Made by a program: the position numbers and the translations under genes
Part shown: in pieces, positions 33,968 through 45,700 of the stretch
How positions within the stretch are numbered: position 1 is the first letter of the stretch
Layout: each line of letters opens with the position of its first letter
Notes under the pieces: generated by a model
What the model saw: the letters and a program-made list of their open reading frames with translations, nothing else
Database searches by the model: none
What the model was told of the DNA's origin: nothing
DNA from: Acytostelium subglobosum LB1
Lineage: Eukaryota; Evosea; Eumycetozoa; Acytosteliales; Acytosteliaceae
Direction of reading: 5' to 3'
Length of the DNA: 64,000 bases
NCBI RefSeq assembly: GCF_000787575.1
Contig: NW_012236528.1
Span: 1,440,070-1,504,069, forward strand

Positions 33968-35715
33968 CTAGTTGAGGAGAGCCTTGACAACACTCTTGAC
34001 GTGCATCCTCTTGAGATCCGTGTAGTTCTGACCAGTACCGAGGAATATGATTGGATGACCTGTAGTGTACACCATGGAGATGGCTGCTCCCACCTTGTCA
34101 TCGATCGTATCAAACTTGGTCAGGATGATACCATCGATAGTTCGGACCTTGGTTTGAGTGGCATCGGCCAAGATAGAGAGTGACTTGTCAAACTTGACCA
34201 ATTGATCAACACCGTCGTTGCCTACCAGAGCCTCGCCAACAAAGAGTACAAGGTCAATTGTGTTCTGGTTGACCAGTTTGCTGAGTGCTCTCATCAGGGG
34301 CTCGTTGTTCTGCATTCTGCCGGTTGTGTCGATCAACACGACGTCGTGGTCTGTCTCTCTGGCGTGCTGAATGGCCTCGCCGGCAATCGCTGCAGCGTCC
34401 TTGCCATATCCTCTTTCAAACACCTCAACGTTGAGACGTTCGGCATGTGTCTTGAGTTGCTCAATGGCACCTGAACGGAAGGTGTCACATGCAGCCATCA
34501 TGACCTTGAAGCCATTGGCTTTGAGCCAGTAGCAAACCTTGGCCAAGTTTGTGCTCTTTCCAACTCCATTGACTCCAGAGAAGACAATGGTGTACGGACG
34601 CTTACCCTTGACAGCCTGAACGTCACGAAGGATGTCAATGTTCTTCTTTGGTGTCAAGATACGTGTCATTGTGTCCTCCATAGTTTGCTTGACCACCGTG
34701 TTTACACGCTGGAATGTGTCCAGCTTCTTGCCCATGAGACTCTCTCCGACCGAGTCTACCAACTTTTGTGCCACGTCCAGTGCAACGTTCTTGCCAGTAA
34801 GATGCGATGTGAACTGTTGTAGAATGGGCTCAAGGTCCTGCTGGTCAATGGTCCTGTTGCCAGTGAGCTTCTGGAAATACTTCATGAATCCAGACACTGG
34901 CTTCTCTTCCTCATCCGAACTGATCTCCAAGTCCATGTCATGCTTCACAAAGTCCTTAACAGTGTCCACTACCCTCTAAAATGTGAGACGATGAAGTCAG
35001 TATAGGCAGGTACTCTACTCGTGATGTAATGGGTACATACTGTTTTGGTACTGTGATCTGATCTATCGATCATCTCCATCTCTTTCTTTGATATTTTGGT
35101 GTCTGACACTCTCTTGTCCTTGCCAACCTTTACAGGGGTGGTCTGCTCTGGAGCCTTCTTTGTAGGTGTGTTCTTCTTTGAGCCACTCGTGCGCAAAGAT
35201 GAAGCCAATGCCATCCTTGTCCTCTTGATCTCTGGATCCTCCTCATCACCATTCTGTATGGCTTCATGCTCATCGCTCGACTCATCATCGTCACCACTGC
35301 TACTGTTGTCACTGCCACTGCTAGACTGCTGTTGACCCTTCTGAGGTGTTTTCTTCTTCCTGTTGGCACCGGTCGTGTCCTTCTTCTTCTTGATGGACTT
35401 GCCATCCTTTTTGTCCTTCAATTCACGCTCCTGCTTGTTCTCCATTGCCACCTTGCCCTTCTCTGTCTGATCAAAGGATCGTGGTGCCGAGTGCTGTGAC
35501 TGTTTCATTCGAGACTCTGTTTCTGTCTTGTTTAGTATTAGCTGGAACTTGTCTGTGAATGGCTGGAAGGTGTCAATGTCGAGGACGTCTGAGGAGTTCT
35601 TGATTGAAACAAGGGTATCCTTGTAGAGCTTGATGAACTTTCTCTTGACAATGCTAAGTAGATCCTCAATGTACATCAAGGTGAGAATCTTTTGGTAAAC
35701 AACCTATGTATGTTT

Positions 35716-35776
<61 letters not shown>

Positions 35777-36022
35777 TTGTGTGAGCTACATGTGAATAAC
35801 CACTTTATAACAACAATGTCATACAACAAAGATCAGATCAACCTCGTTGGCAAAGGTCCATTTGAGAGTATAGTTATCAGACTGATAGGAGGCGTCGGCA
35901 CTTCTCTCCTGTACCAATACAGTCTTAATAAGGTTGTTGATTGGGTGACCCTTGAGTCTTGCCCACTCGATCGACCAGAGAACAATGCCTCCCTTGGTCA
36001 ATATCGTAAAGTTATCTATCAT
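33968..36022 (-). CDS. Signal recognition particle receptor subunit alpha (SR-alpha, docking protein)
   Basis: ER-membrane-associated GTPase that receives the SRP-ribosome complex. Exons 36022..35825, 35703..35041 and 34975..33968, 622 residues, in perfect phase. The N-terminal SRX domain ([40 protein letters not shown]) binds SR-beta. A long charged Lys/Ser/Glu linker follows, then the NG domain. GTPase motifs: G1 [33 protein letters not shown]3 [17 protein letters not shown]4 [17 protein letters not shown], and closing [12 protein letters not shown]. These are the SRP-type GTPase signatures. Intron 1 contains a pure GA repeat of about 56 bases on the plus strand. Confidence 0.96.
35719..35774. 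repeat. (GA)n microsatellite, about 28 units
   Basis: Uninterrupted GA dinucleotide run within intron 1 of the SRP receptor gene (a CT run on the transcribed strand, ending about 15 bases before the acceptor). On that strand it acts as an extreme polypyrimidine tract. Confidence 0.95.
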
Positions 36023-36299
36023 CTCTGTCTAGTGTGTTAATTTATTGTTATATATATATGGAATTGAATGTGTGTTTATGTTTATGTTGTTGTTGAAGAA
36101 GTAAGATTAAGTACAAGTGATGGAGTTCACAACAGTCATCCCAGGTGATTGTCATTCATTACTCTGATTCACAACACGTCACACACTCACACATGCACAC
36201 CAGACGAATCAAAACAAGCGTTGACTTTTTTCAAGTTGACAACGAACTCAACTTGTGAATTGGATTGATGGACCAACAGAACTTGAAGATAGGAGTTGA

Positions 36300-37241
36300 T
36301 CAATAGAACCAAGTTGTGATTGCAATTCGCGAGTCTGCTAGGGATGGTCTGACTTCATGTGGAATGTACTCTGATAGGAAGAGCAAAAGTCGATCGCCGA
36401 GTGGTTCGATATCAACTGTTGTTGTTAAGTTGTCATGTTGTTGTTGTTGTTGTTGTAGCTGAGGCATGTATAGTCTAAGCTCACCACCATCCTGAGGCTT
36501 CCATCCAGGATTGAGATAGTATATACATGTGATTCGACGACTGTTGCCACCTACAAAGGAGTCAGTGTGTTTGATGTATCGACCACCAGATGGATAGATG
36601 GCCAGCTGTGATTGTGTTCTGGTCTCATCCAAGTGGAGACTTGGTATGACGGCATTGAGTTCTGATCTGAGTTGCTCCAGTCGTGCCAGTAATGTTGAGA
36701 TGTGTGGTATCCTTCCCTCTTTCAGGTCCAAGCAGGTGTCCTTGTTGAGCCACATGATCTTGTCTGATCGTATTGACTTATCATTCCATTTGGTGTCACC
36801 ACGACTCATGTTGGCATCACGCAGTTTGTCACCAGAGTCGTAGAGTTGAAGTGTTTCCTTTCTGCAACTATCGTGCAGAGTCTGTCCAACAAAGTCATCT
36901 ATGATGATGTATCCATCAGTCTCCAACTGTGTCAGGTGTTGCAGTTGAAAGTATTGTAACTTGTCATTGAGTATTGCACCACCGGTTAGATCAATGAGCT
37001 TATTATCTGTTGTTGTTGCCTTTGTTTGGATTGTTGATGTTGCTTGGTCAGCAACAGTAGTAGTTGTAGTTGTTGTGTCATTGACTTGGTGAATCAGATT
37101 GTCTCCACCAATCATAGAGAGTATCTGAAGCTTCAAGCCAGGTGGTAGGATTGAGAATCCATTGTGTTGTTGGTCCCTGAATGAATGTCCGTGGTGAGTA
37201 AACAAGCTCTTATTGAACAGGTAGGTATATAATACATACAT
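36300..37241 (-). CDS. 2-oxoglutarate/Fe(II) dioxygenase, EGLN/prolyl 4-hydroxylase-like
   Basis: Probable protein prolyl hydroxylase of the PHD/EGLN-P4H class, 313 residues, single exon. The iron ligands are the His and Asp in YIKHTDSFVGGNSRRITCIY and the distal His in LSEYIPHEVRPSLADSRIAI, followed by the 2-oxoglutarate-binding Arg. YLNPGWKPQDGGELRLYMPQ is the strand pair typical of EGLN enzymes, and GYIIIDDFVGQTLHD is the N-terminal entry of the domain. A poly-Gln tract (GTT repeats on the plus strand) interrupts the loop after LRLYMPQ. The N-terminus (about residues 1-90) is variable, with Thr repeats. In Dictyostelium the characterised member (PhyA) hydroxylates Skp1 in oxygen sensing; this protein could be PhyA or a paralogue, and the N-terminal extension argues for a paralogue. 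Confidence 0.85.
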   Translation of the reverse strand: MYVLYTYLFNKSLFTHHGHSFRDQQHNGFSILPPGLKLQILSMIGGDNLIHQVNDTTTTTTTVADQATSTIQTKATTTDNKLIDLTGGAILNDKLQYFQLQHLTQLETDGYIIIDDFVGQTLHDSCRKETLQLYDSGDKLRDANMSRGDTKWNDKSIRSDKIMWLNKDTCLDLKEGRIPHISTLLARLEQLRSELNAVIPSLHLDETRTQSQLAIYPSGGRYIKHTDSFVGGNSRRITCIYYLNPGWKPQDGGELRLYMPQLQQQQQQHDNLTTTVDIEPLGDRLLLFLSEYIPHEVRPSLADSRIAITTWFY

Positions 37242-37381
37242 TGCTGTTGTTGTTGTTGTAGTGTTGATTATTATTTATAACCAATGAAACTATCAGCCAT
37301 TAACTTAAGTTAATGTTATCCCAACTTTCGAAACATGATGTCGTCTATCGTGGAACTTTGGATATCCCAATGAATAATATA

Positions 37382-38476
37382 TTATTTATTATATTGGCGA
37401 TTACTGCTACTACTACTACCACTACTACTATAACTAGACCTATGACGGTCATTGTATCGATCATTATCTCTACGCCTATCATCATATCTGTCTCTGTCTC
37501 TGTAGTCTCTACCGCCATCATCGCGATATCTATCTCTATCTCTTTCTCTATCATCATAATACCTATCACCACTTCTATATCTGTCTCTATCTTTGTCCCT
37601 ATTGTCTCTACCATCATCATCACGATATACATCTCTGTATCTATCGTCTCTTCTTTCATTTGATCTCTCATTGTCCTTGAGTTTGGATTTGTCTTCTGGC
37701 TCATTTCTCCTGTCCACTTCTGGATGTCTATTATCAACTACCTCTCTTTCTTTGTTTCTCTGCTCCTCCTTTGTAGTGGTACCATTGTTCTTCTCCTGAA
37801 TAACATCATCCATCTTTGTTGTTGCTGCTATGATTGGATGGTGTTGATGATGCAGCAGTTGGGATTGATCCTTCATCTCCATCTTTTCTATCTTCTTCTT
37901 CTCTGCTTTCCTTGTGGCTCTTTGTTCTGGTGTCTCATTCTTTCTCTGTTCAGCCTTTCTGGCACGTTTCTCCTCCTTCTTGATACGTTTCTCTGCCTTT
38001 CTCTTTCTCTTTCTTTCACGTCTAGTCTCTTTATCTTCATGGTCCGAGTCACTGCTGCTCTCATCACTATTATCATTCTTGTTGTTGGAGTTATCATCAT
38101 CATCATCGTCATCATCACCTTCACGCTTCTTTGGCTTTCTATAATCCTTTACATGATCGACCTTGATCAACCTGTCCAGTATCTTGACACCACTAAAGTT
38201 GTCCACGGCCAATACGGTGCTCCTCTGATCCTCGTACTTGATAAAGGCGAAACCATTTGACTTGCCCGTCTCTTTGTTCCTGACTAGATTGCACTCCTCC
38301 ACCTCTCCATACTGACTGATCAATGCAATGATATCACCCTCGTTCATTTCGTAGGGCAGACCACCGACGAATATCCAAGGACTGTGAGCATAGTCAGCGT
38401 GCCAAGATGCATTGTCACTGACATTCTTATCCAACTCTCTCTTGTTTAGATTGTTTATCTCTCTTATCACATTCAT
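37382..38476 (-). CDS. RNA-binding motif protein, RBMX2/Ist3-like (RES splicing complex)
   Basis: Predicted spliceosomal protein of the RES complex, 364 residues, single exon. The start MNVIREINNLNKRELDKNVS then ASWHADYAHSPWIFVGGLPY is the characteristic Ist3/RBMX2 lead-in. The RRM follows with RNP2 WIFVGGLPY and RNP1 SNGFAFIKYE, ending RLIKVDHVKDYRKPKKRE, also family-specific. The remaining 230 residues are low complexity: an Asp run, Lys/Arg/Glu-rich coiled stretch and a C-terminal RD/RS-type repeat of Asp-Arg-Tyr units (about 270-350), as in many splicing factors. It is divergent from MMADHC at 38633 with 156 bases between starts. Confidence 0.9.
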   Translation of the reverse strand: MNVIREINNLNKRELDKNVSDNASWHADYAHSPWIFVGGLPYEMNEGDIIALISQYGEVEECNLVRNKETGKSNGFAFIKYEDQRSTVLAVDNFSGVKILDRLIKVDHVKDYRKPKKREGDDDDDDDDNSNNKNDNSDESSSDSDHEDKETRRERKRKRKAEKRIKKEEKRARKAEQRKNETPEQRATRKAEKKKIEKMEMKDQSQLLHHQHHPIIAATTKMDDVIQEKNNGTTTKEEQRNKEREVVDNRHPEVDRRNEPEDKSKLKDNERSNERRDDRYRDVYRDDDGRDNRDKDRDRYRSGDRYYDDRERDRDRYRDDGGRDYRDRDRYDDRRRDNDRYNDRHRSSYSSSGSSSSSNRQYNK

Positions 38477-38632
38477 CGTGTTGTGTTGTTATAATTAAAT
38501 GAATTCTAAATCTCATCTTTAATGTTTCAAACATTACATCATCTGTTGAACTCTCAACAGTCAATCAAACATGTTTGACAGCTAGCAACTAGGATATAGA
38601 TATAATTAGTTAAAGATAATAATAACAACAAT

Positions 38633-38922
38633 ATGCTCTTAAATGTAGAAGAGTATATATCATCAGTCAATCGATCATTCACCATTAAACAATGCAACAA
38701 TCGTGAACTTGAACTTAATCTTAGGGATCTATTCCCAAGTGCTTTGACAGACAACCAACAGACATCATCACAACACGTTCATGTGATTATCGTGTGGACA
38801 CCTACCACACTACCCATGAGTGGCTACTCTGATAGGACCGATAGTGAGAGAGAGTCTCTCGCTAATAATGTATGTGTGTGTGAGTGTATGTGACAATCTA
38901 TCAAGGTCTTGTGGCTTACAGT

Positions 38923-38973
<51 letters not shown>

Positions 38974-39392
38974 GCACTCTCAAGTTTATAGAGTTGGCAC
39001 TAAAGTTCTGTCAATCAATTGAGAAGCAAGGACATTGGGCAGATTTCATTGAGCCTCTCTCTGGTGTACCTGTATGTATCATACATAGGCAGACAGGCAA
39101 GCAGGCTACTCTTGTTGTGATTAGTAGTAGTAGATGACACTGACCACCCTTTCACTACTTTTTAAAGTATATCAATAGAGTGAATGCCAACTCTGTGTTT
39201 GTGCCTACGGATATGGGCAGTGCACTGGACATTGACATTGTGGATGTTGGATGCTGTCAAGTGATGAGACATCCCCAATGGAAGGTACGAGCATTCTTCT
39301 CCATGATGGTTTCAACTGCACCATTGGAGATGATCATCAAAGGTATACAAGATATTGCCTCTACCAGTGTCACTGAGGAGGTACATCAATAG
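38633..39392 (+). CDS. mmadhc: MMADHC (cobalamin trafficking protein, CblD)
   Basis: Directs cob(II)alamin from MMACHC to methionine synthase and methylmalonyl-CoA mutase in animals. Exons 38633..38869, 38985..39071 and 39168..39392 give 182 residues in perfect phase; human MMADHC is about 296. Diagnostic elements are ALKFCQSIEKQGHWADFIEP, matching the family's HWADFI motif, and IDIVDVGCCQVMRHPQWKV, matching DDLGCCKV-RH, followed by FFSMMVSTAPLEMII. The short N-terminus has no obvious mitochondrial presequence, so either targeting is cytosolic only or a 5' exon is missing. Intron 1 carries a TC microsatellite. Confidence 0.88.
38926..38970. repeat. (TC)n microsatellite in MMADHC intron 1
   Basis: A run of about 22 TC units ending 14 bases before the exon 2 acceptor, serving as polypyrimidine tract. 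It parallels the CT run in the SRP receptor intron. Confidence 0.95.
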
Positions 39393-39715
39393 TAGTAGTA
39401 GTAGTTGAAGGTTATCGTCAAACTCAACTATGTTATCTGCCTGTCTGTCGCACATCGGACTCTGTCAATCAAAGGTGACACGACCTAATTACGAACTGGA
39501 ACAATGAGCTCATCCTGGTGATCACCAAAGCATTCGTTTTCCAAATCGACGACTTTTATTTTTATTTATTTTTGTTACACACGAGTTGGAAACACAAGAA
39601 CACTCTAGAGTTCAGATTGACTGACTGCATTAAGGCATTCAACAACTACAAGTTTATCTCTAACAAATTTTATCAATACATACATACACACACATACGAC
39701 TGACTGACCGAGATC
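39393..39715. promoter_or_regulatory. Intergenic region upstream of GrpE
   Basis: 323 bases with GTA repeats just after the MMADHC stop and AT-rich DNA towards 39700. A 61-codon frame at 39518 has no protein-like pattern. Probably the GrpE promoter. Confidence 0.35.
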
Positions 39716-40528
39716 ATGAATAGCTTAACAAGATCATTATTCTCAAACACCACCAGATACCTGTCATCAAATGTCCTTGCTGTAACTATCTATCCATCTG
39801 TCTATCATGATCAACTTACGATACAATTGGTTACTAACAACCAAACAAAATAATAGAGATCATCGACAACAAGATTCATCCAATATAATGCCGGCAGCTC
39901 ATTGAGGAGACTGCAGGACATCAATGGAAACAGCCAACAAAGATACACTCTGAGAAGCTACTCCACTACTGAGAACAAGACTACTGAGCAACAGACATCA
40001 ACCACAGCAGCAGAGGAGAAGCCAACCACAGACACCCCACAGCAACCAACACTTGAGGATCAAATCGAGGACCTGAAGAAGCAACTCGAGGAGAAGCACA
40101 AGCTGTTGCTTTACACTGCTGCTGAGCGTGAGAACGCTCGCAAGTTTGGCAAGGAGGAGGCAGACAAGGCCAAGAAGTTTGGCATTCAGTCATTCGCAAA
40201 GGAGTTGCTCGAGGTGGTCGACCAGCTCGAGATGGCACTTGGCCAGTACAACCAGGAGCATTTGAGCGCCAACAACGATCTCAGAACACTTCACGAGGGT
40301 GTCAAGATGACAGAGGACCTGTTCCTGAAGATTATGGGCAAGAATGGTCTCATTCGTTTCAATCCAGTCGGCGAGAAGTTCGACCCAAACAGCCACCACG
40401 CACTCTACCAAATCGAGGATGCCACCGTTGATCCAGGTACAATCAAGGTCGTTCACAAGCAGGGTTACAAGCTCAACGATAGACTTGTTCGTCCTGCCCA
40501 AGTTGGTGTGTCTAAGAAGTCAACATAA
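39716..40528 (+). CDS. Mitochondrial GrpE (nucleotide exchange factor for mtHsp70)
   Basis: Releases ADP from mitochondrial Hsp70 during protein import and folding. Exons 39716..39781 and 39857..40528, 245 residues. The first exon encodes MNSLTRSLFSNTTRYLSSNV, a classic basic presequence, and exon 2 continues RSSTTRFIQYNAGSSLRRLQ. After a Thr/Gln-rich linker comes the long dimerising helix (LEDQIEDLKKQLEEKHKLLL) and the signature KFGIQSFAKELLEVVDQLEM. The beta-wing domain has GLIRFNPVGEKFDPNSHHAL, GTIKVVHKQGYKLNDRLVRP and AQVGVSK, which are standard GrpE residues. The first exon is only 22 codons. Confidence 0.96.
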
Positions 40529-40716
40529 ACAATAATATATAGGGATAGGACTCAGGATTATTATATGTTTGACTTGAATGATTGTCGTGTGCCTCGTCAG
40601 GTCCGTGTGTGATTCAACACAACGAGGTGATGTTCATCAAAAATGATTCACACCAGGTGTCACCAATTCTTTTCTAAAAGAGATAATAACAAACAACAGA
40701 TATTTATTATAAACCT

Positions 40717-42690
40717 ATGACATCCAGTCCTTCAACAACTACAGCAGTGTCATCGATGACACAGAGACCATGGTTACTTTGGACACTCTGTTTGTTAGTT
40801 TCTTTATTGGGACGTTATCTTGTCTCTATTCATTCTTACTCTGGTGTGTAGATCATGATGATATCTGAAGCTAGTCCTCGTTGCAACGATGACATGTGAC
40901 CAGGATTGCATCACTGACACTCTCATCAACTTTATTTAAATAGGTCATGCGACACCACCAATGTTTGGTGACTTTGAGGCTCAACGACATTGGATGGAGA
41001 TCACAACCAATCTGGCCTCTTCTCAATGGTACTTCAACACAACTGATAACAACCTACAGTATTGGGGACTCGACTATCCTCCATTGACTGCATACTCTAG
41101 TTGGTTATTTGGAAAAGTGTATGTTGTAGTTGGTCGGACAAGCTTACCTAGTTCACTAGGTGGTGTATTGATACATCTTTCAATATAGTGCAGAAAAGAT
41201 AGAGCCTGGATTGGTGCAATTGTTCACTTCACGTGGCTATGAGACACCATCCAGCAAATTGTTCATGAGGATGACTGTAATCATCTCGGACATGTTCATT
41301 TGGTTACCCTCAGTCTACTTCTTTGTTCGATCATTTTACTCTGATCGCTCATTAATCCAAAGAGTAAGATGATGCAGTGATTATTGACAGCATCAGTAAC
41401 AAGGTGATTTATGAGAGCTCTGATACCAACTAATCAAACATAGTCATGTGCATTCCTATTCATTTCACTCCAACCTGGTCTTCTGCTGATCGATCATGGA
41501 CATTTCCAATACAACGGCATCAGTCTTGGCTTTGCACTCTTTGCAATCACATTCATTGTGCGACGACAACATCTCTTGGCCAGCTTCTTCTTTGTACTCT
41601 CTTTGAACTACAAACAGATATCATTGTACTACTCACCTGTATTTTTCTTTTACCTCCTCTTTGCCAACCTCTCATTTACTGATCTGTATGTACAATCAAC
41701 AAACTGGATACCAACCGGATAGACTAACATGATTCATTGATTTAGTCTCAAATCAATTGGAAAGATTATGTCAATTGGAGTTACAGTAATATCTACATTT
41801 ATTGTTTGTTGGCTTCCATTCCTCTCACTGGAACAGATAACCCAACTTCTTATCCGTCTATTTCCAACAGCCAGAGGACTTTTTGAGGATAAGGTTGCCA
41901 ACTTTTGGTGTGTCTTCTCTGTCGTTGTCAACTTCAAAAGCAGATTCACTCACGAGATCATGTTAAGAATATGGTAACTATGAGCAATTCTTTTAGCAAG
42001 ATACAACAAGCATAGCACTAACTCTCAAATCCATCCATACCTACAGTACATTATCCACACTAACTGTCTTTTCACCGATTATTTATCCACTCTGGAAGAG
42101 CTCCAAAGATATCAAGCGACACGGATTGGTATTCATTCAGGCGCTGATCATATGTTCATTTGCCTTCTTTTTGTTCTCTTTCCATGTACATGAGAAGACC
42201 ATCCTTTTCCCAATGCTACCAATCTCATTGCTGGTACTACATTTCCCATTCATCACATGGTGGTTCGGTGTGATCTCAACCTTTAGCATGTTCCCTCTTC
42301 TATTCAAGGATGGTCTCATACTGCCCTACTTTGTTTGCCAGATTGTCTACTTTGTACTTGGATATCAATGGGTCCAAAGACTCGAGGCAAACAACAACAA
42401 GTCATCAAACCTATGGCAATATTCATTCCTCATCGTATGTATCAATGTAATGACATTGATTGAACCAGTCCTTTAACCATCTCTCATCTCAATAGTTAAA
42501 CGTCATTACCATGGTACTGTGCCATATCCTCTTCCAATTTATCAAGCCTCCAGTACATTTGCCAGCATTATTCCTTTTGTTGGTGGCAGTGGTATCATTT
42601 GTTCACTTTGGATTGACCTATCTTTACTTTGTTGTGCAGATGTTCAAGTGCTCAGCGACCAACAACAATAACAAGACGAAGAGTCATTAA
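40717..42690 (+). CDS. alg6: Dolichyl-P-Glc:Man9GlcNAc2-PP-dolichol alpha-1,3-glucosyltransferase (ALG6)
   Basis: ER multispan GT-C enzyme adding the first glucose to the lipid-linked oligosaccharide for N-glycosylation. Seven exons: 40717..40843, 40944..41118, 41189..41363, 41444..41685, 41746..41973, 42047..42434 and 42496..42690, 509 residues with exact phase throughout. ALG6/ALG8 hallmarks are [17 protein letters not shown] (catalytic acidic residue in the first lumenal loop), [36 protein letters not shown] and [32 protein letters not shown] and the WGLDYPP loop favour ALG6 over ALG8. It ends 22 bases from the convergent APC1 stop. Confidence 0.94.
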
Positions 42691-42712
42691 AGAGTACATT
42701 GGTTGACAGAGA

Positions 42713-45700
42713 TCAAGAGTTTATTGGATCCTCACCGCTCCTCCAAAACTTGTTTGAGTGAATATCATAGTAGGACAACATTGACAGTGATCTCTTGAGG
42801 TCAGGTTGTTGTTGATTGGCAGTGGTGAGTGGTGATGACAGTCTTTGACAATAGTTGTCTATCTTGTTATCCAGTAGACTGAGTTCGGCTGGATCAATGA
42901 GTCGACGATAGGATCTTTGACCGAGACCAATGCTGTCTAAATAGTGATGATAAGCCACCAACAGACGTACTTGTTCAAAGAGCAATGTGGATGTCGTGCT
43001 GAATTGGTCAATGTCCTTTGACAACCTGTGGAGAAGTTGTTGCACTGAGAGTATCTCTGGTTGGTCATGCGTCAAGCATTCATACAACATGTGAGTATTG
43101 AAGTTGGCCTCATCCTCGTCCTCTTGGTTAGCAGTGCCAGAGCTATGGCAGTAGTGTCTGGCAAATGATAGGATGTGAGCGTCGGCAGAGAACGACTTGA
43201 GAATATCTTCTTTGTTGGATCCTTTTACACTCTTTGGGAATGACTTGGCCAGACTCTTGAAGCCTTCTGGATCCTCATTGTAGGTGAGATGTCCTATCTT
43301 TCTCTTGACAAATATTGTGGGGTGCTGGGACATTGTAGCTGGTGTAGTATCATTATTGCTGCTGTTTCCCCATCCACTGAAATTGAGATTCCAGTATCTA
43401 GGACTACATAGACGAATGGAATGGATTAACCTTGGCTCTGGCAACAGACATGGTGTAATCATGGATATTGTCTTGATTGAGTCTGGCGCAACTGATACGT
43501 CCACTTCAATTGGAACGTGGCAAGGTGCATTGGTGTCGATATCTCGTGTGATCAGACACCTAGGTTCAATTGCCAAATAGTAAAAGTGTCGCAAGGCCTG
43601 CAAATGATAGATGTTGTCTGTACTGCTATTGGGGAACCTTGGATAGAGTGCACACACGAGGGCAGCGATAGCAACATTGCTACAAGACAATGTATACCTT
43701 CCACCACCGAGGAAGAGGAAGCCAATCGACATTGATATCGCCATATGATTTCCGTAGCTGATATCTTTGGACAATCTTCCACGGACACTTCTGAGGAGTC
43801 GTAGTGCAGAAAGGTCACCAGTGCCACTGAGTACCAACGATAGAGAAAGGCAGGCCACACCCAGACATGTCTCAATAGTGGTGATCATTGTACGACTGCA
43901 ATTGTTCTGTTTCAGTTTGCACGTGATGAATAGCTGGCGTTTGAGGAACCTCTGAGTCCAAACAGTAAGCACTGATGATGCCTGTTCATTGGCGGTGCCG
44001 GCGAATCTCATTCCGATGGACATGCAGGCACCGGCTACAATGTTGCAGAAGATCAACAAAATGAACTCATGGTCAATGTCATTCTTGTATCCCGTATCAG
44101 AGAGGCTGAATACCCTTTGGTCATTAGGTGAATTCAGTAATGTCACAAGACTTCTGATGCTCACAGGCACCTGATTGAGTATCCAATCCTCTGTTGGCTA
44201 AATATAGTAGTATTGAGAGAATATTAGATATATTGTCATTGCTATTCTGAATATTCAACTTACCTGGACAGAGTCCCATAGAATGAGTGATTTGCCAAGT
44301 GTCCTGATCAAGAGACAGTTTGTTCGAACAAAGTTGAACGAGTAGTTTGACTCTGGTAGTGTATAGTAGGAAGCTACCTTTTGGTTGTTGGACTTTAGGT
44401 AGATGAGTGCCAATGCCAAGATTGCGCCAGGTTCTGTGATGTCGGTGTTGGGGTAGGTTCCTTCATGTATCAAGTTGGACTTGTTGTTGCTTGATCCCCG
44501 CTGCTGGTTATCACCACCTCGATGAAGAGATGTATTGTTGTTGTTGATATAGGCCTTCAGTCGGTTCTCTATTGATAGGTCTTCAAGAGTACCATCGTCA
44601 TGACCTCTACCCAGGTTGACAAGACCAAGTGCCAGGCCAGCAGTAAGACTGTAGCTCTCACGGTCCAAATGTTTGTCATTGTTTGGCTTGCATCCAATCT
44701 CCAAGAGTAGGACCTCGGTCATTCTACGGTTGCCCGTTCCAAGATAGAGTAGACCAATGCCCATGACCGATGCGATCTGAACATACGACGGTACATCAAG
44801 GTCAATTGATGAGGGAGGGTGGAGGGAGGGTATATGAATGCTGAGAATCTTGGCCACTGACATCTCCATCGTTCCCTTCTTTGTGGCGGCAATACCGAGC
44901 AGCAGTCCAACGCTAGTTGTTTGATTCTTTAGTGAAAGGTATTCAAACACTTTGGTGAACGCAAGAGATGACAGTTTGCCCTGGAGACCAAGGGCAAGCA
45001 GCAGGCCAGAGTAGGATGGTGTGAATTCTGATGGACGGTTGTAGACAATCCATGTGTTGGTTATCTCTGCCCGTTCAGCTGTTAGACTTAGTCCGGCGGC
45101 CACACCAGTATGGAACTCGGGCCAGTGAAGCATGTCTGGAGTGTTGATCATCACTTGGTCATTGAGAGAGATGTTGGTCTTTGACTCGCTGACAATGCCT
45201 CCCAAGATGATGGGAGGAATGTGAATTGGCTCGGTTGGAAGGGGACGGGTTGATCCAATGAAGAACATACCATAGCCCAGTGTAAGTGCCATTGTCCTCT
45301 GAGAGCAGAGTAGTAGTTTGGCCTGTAACTCCATGAGATAATCATGGTCATTGACGCCTTGCTCCTGATTGTGGTTGATGTGTACACGATTGGAGAATGA
45401 AAGCATTCGTTTGACCTCAATAAGTCGTAGGTCAGTGTCGAATCGCAGTGAGGTGACATCATTGTCATTGGATGACAGGTTGGTATTGTATCTTGTACAG
45501 GTGGGTATCTGTGCTTGAAGCAGAGATTCAAGGGAGATGTACGAGGTAGAGGGCATGATTGAGTGATGCACCAAATCTTGTCGACCAACTAGGATATATG
45601 CACAGTTGGGCCAATTGGTTGGAGGTGTCTGTCTACAGTATCGAATTGCCTCTCGAAGAGGTGTTGAGACGCCAAGTACCAAGCTATTGATGTCCTCGTT

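Noticed and set aside
36403-36412. GGTTCGA-like word as a tRNA B-box
   Set aside because: Inside the dioxygenase coding sequence; no cloverleaf. Other such words (51031, 59009) are also coding, so no tRNA is called.
37313-38260. Hydrophobic plus-strand ORFs opposite the RBMX2-like gene
   Set aside because: They are reverse readings of the Arg/Asp repeat and Lys-rich regions; the minus-strand RRM is unmistakable.
39518-39703. 61-codon ORF before GrpE
   Set aside because: Aromatic-rich low-complexity translation of AT-rich promoter DNA.
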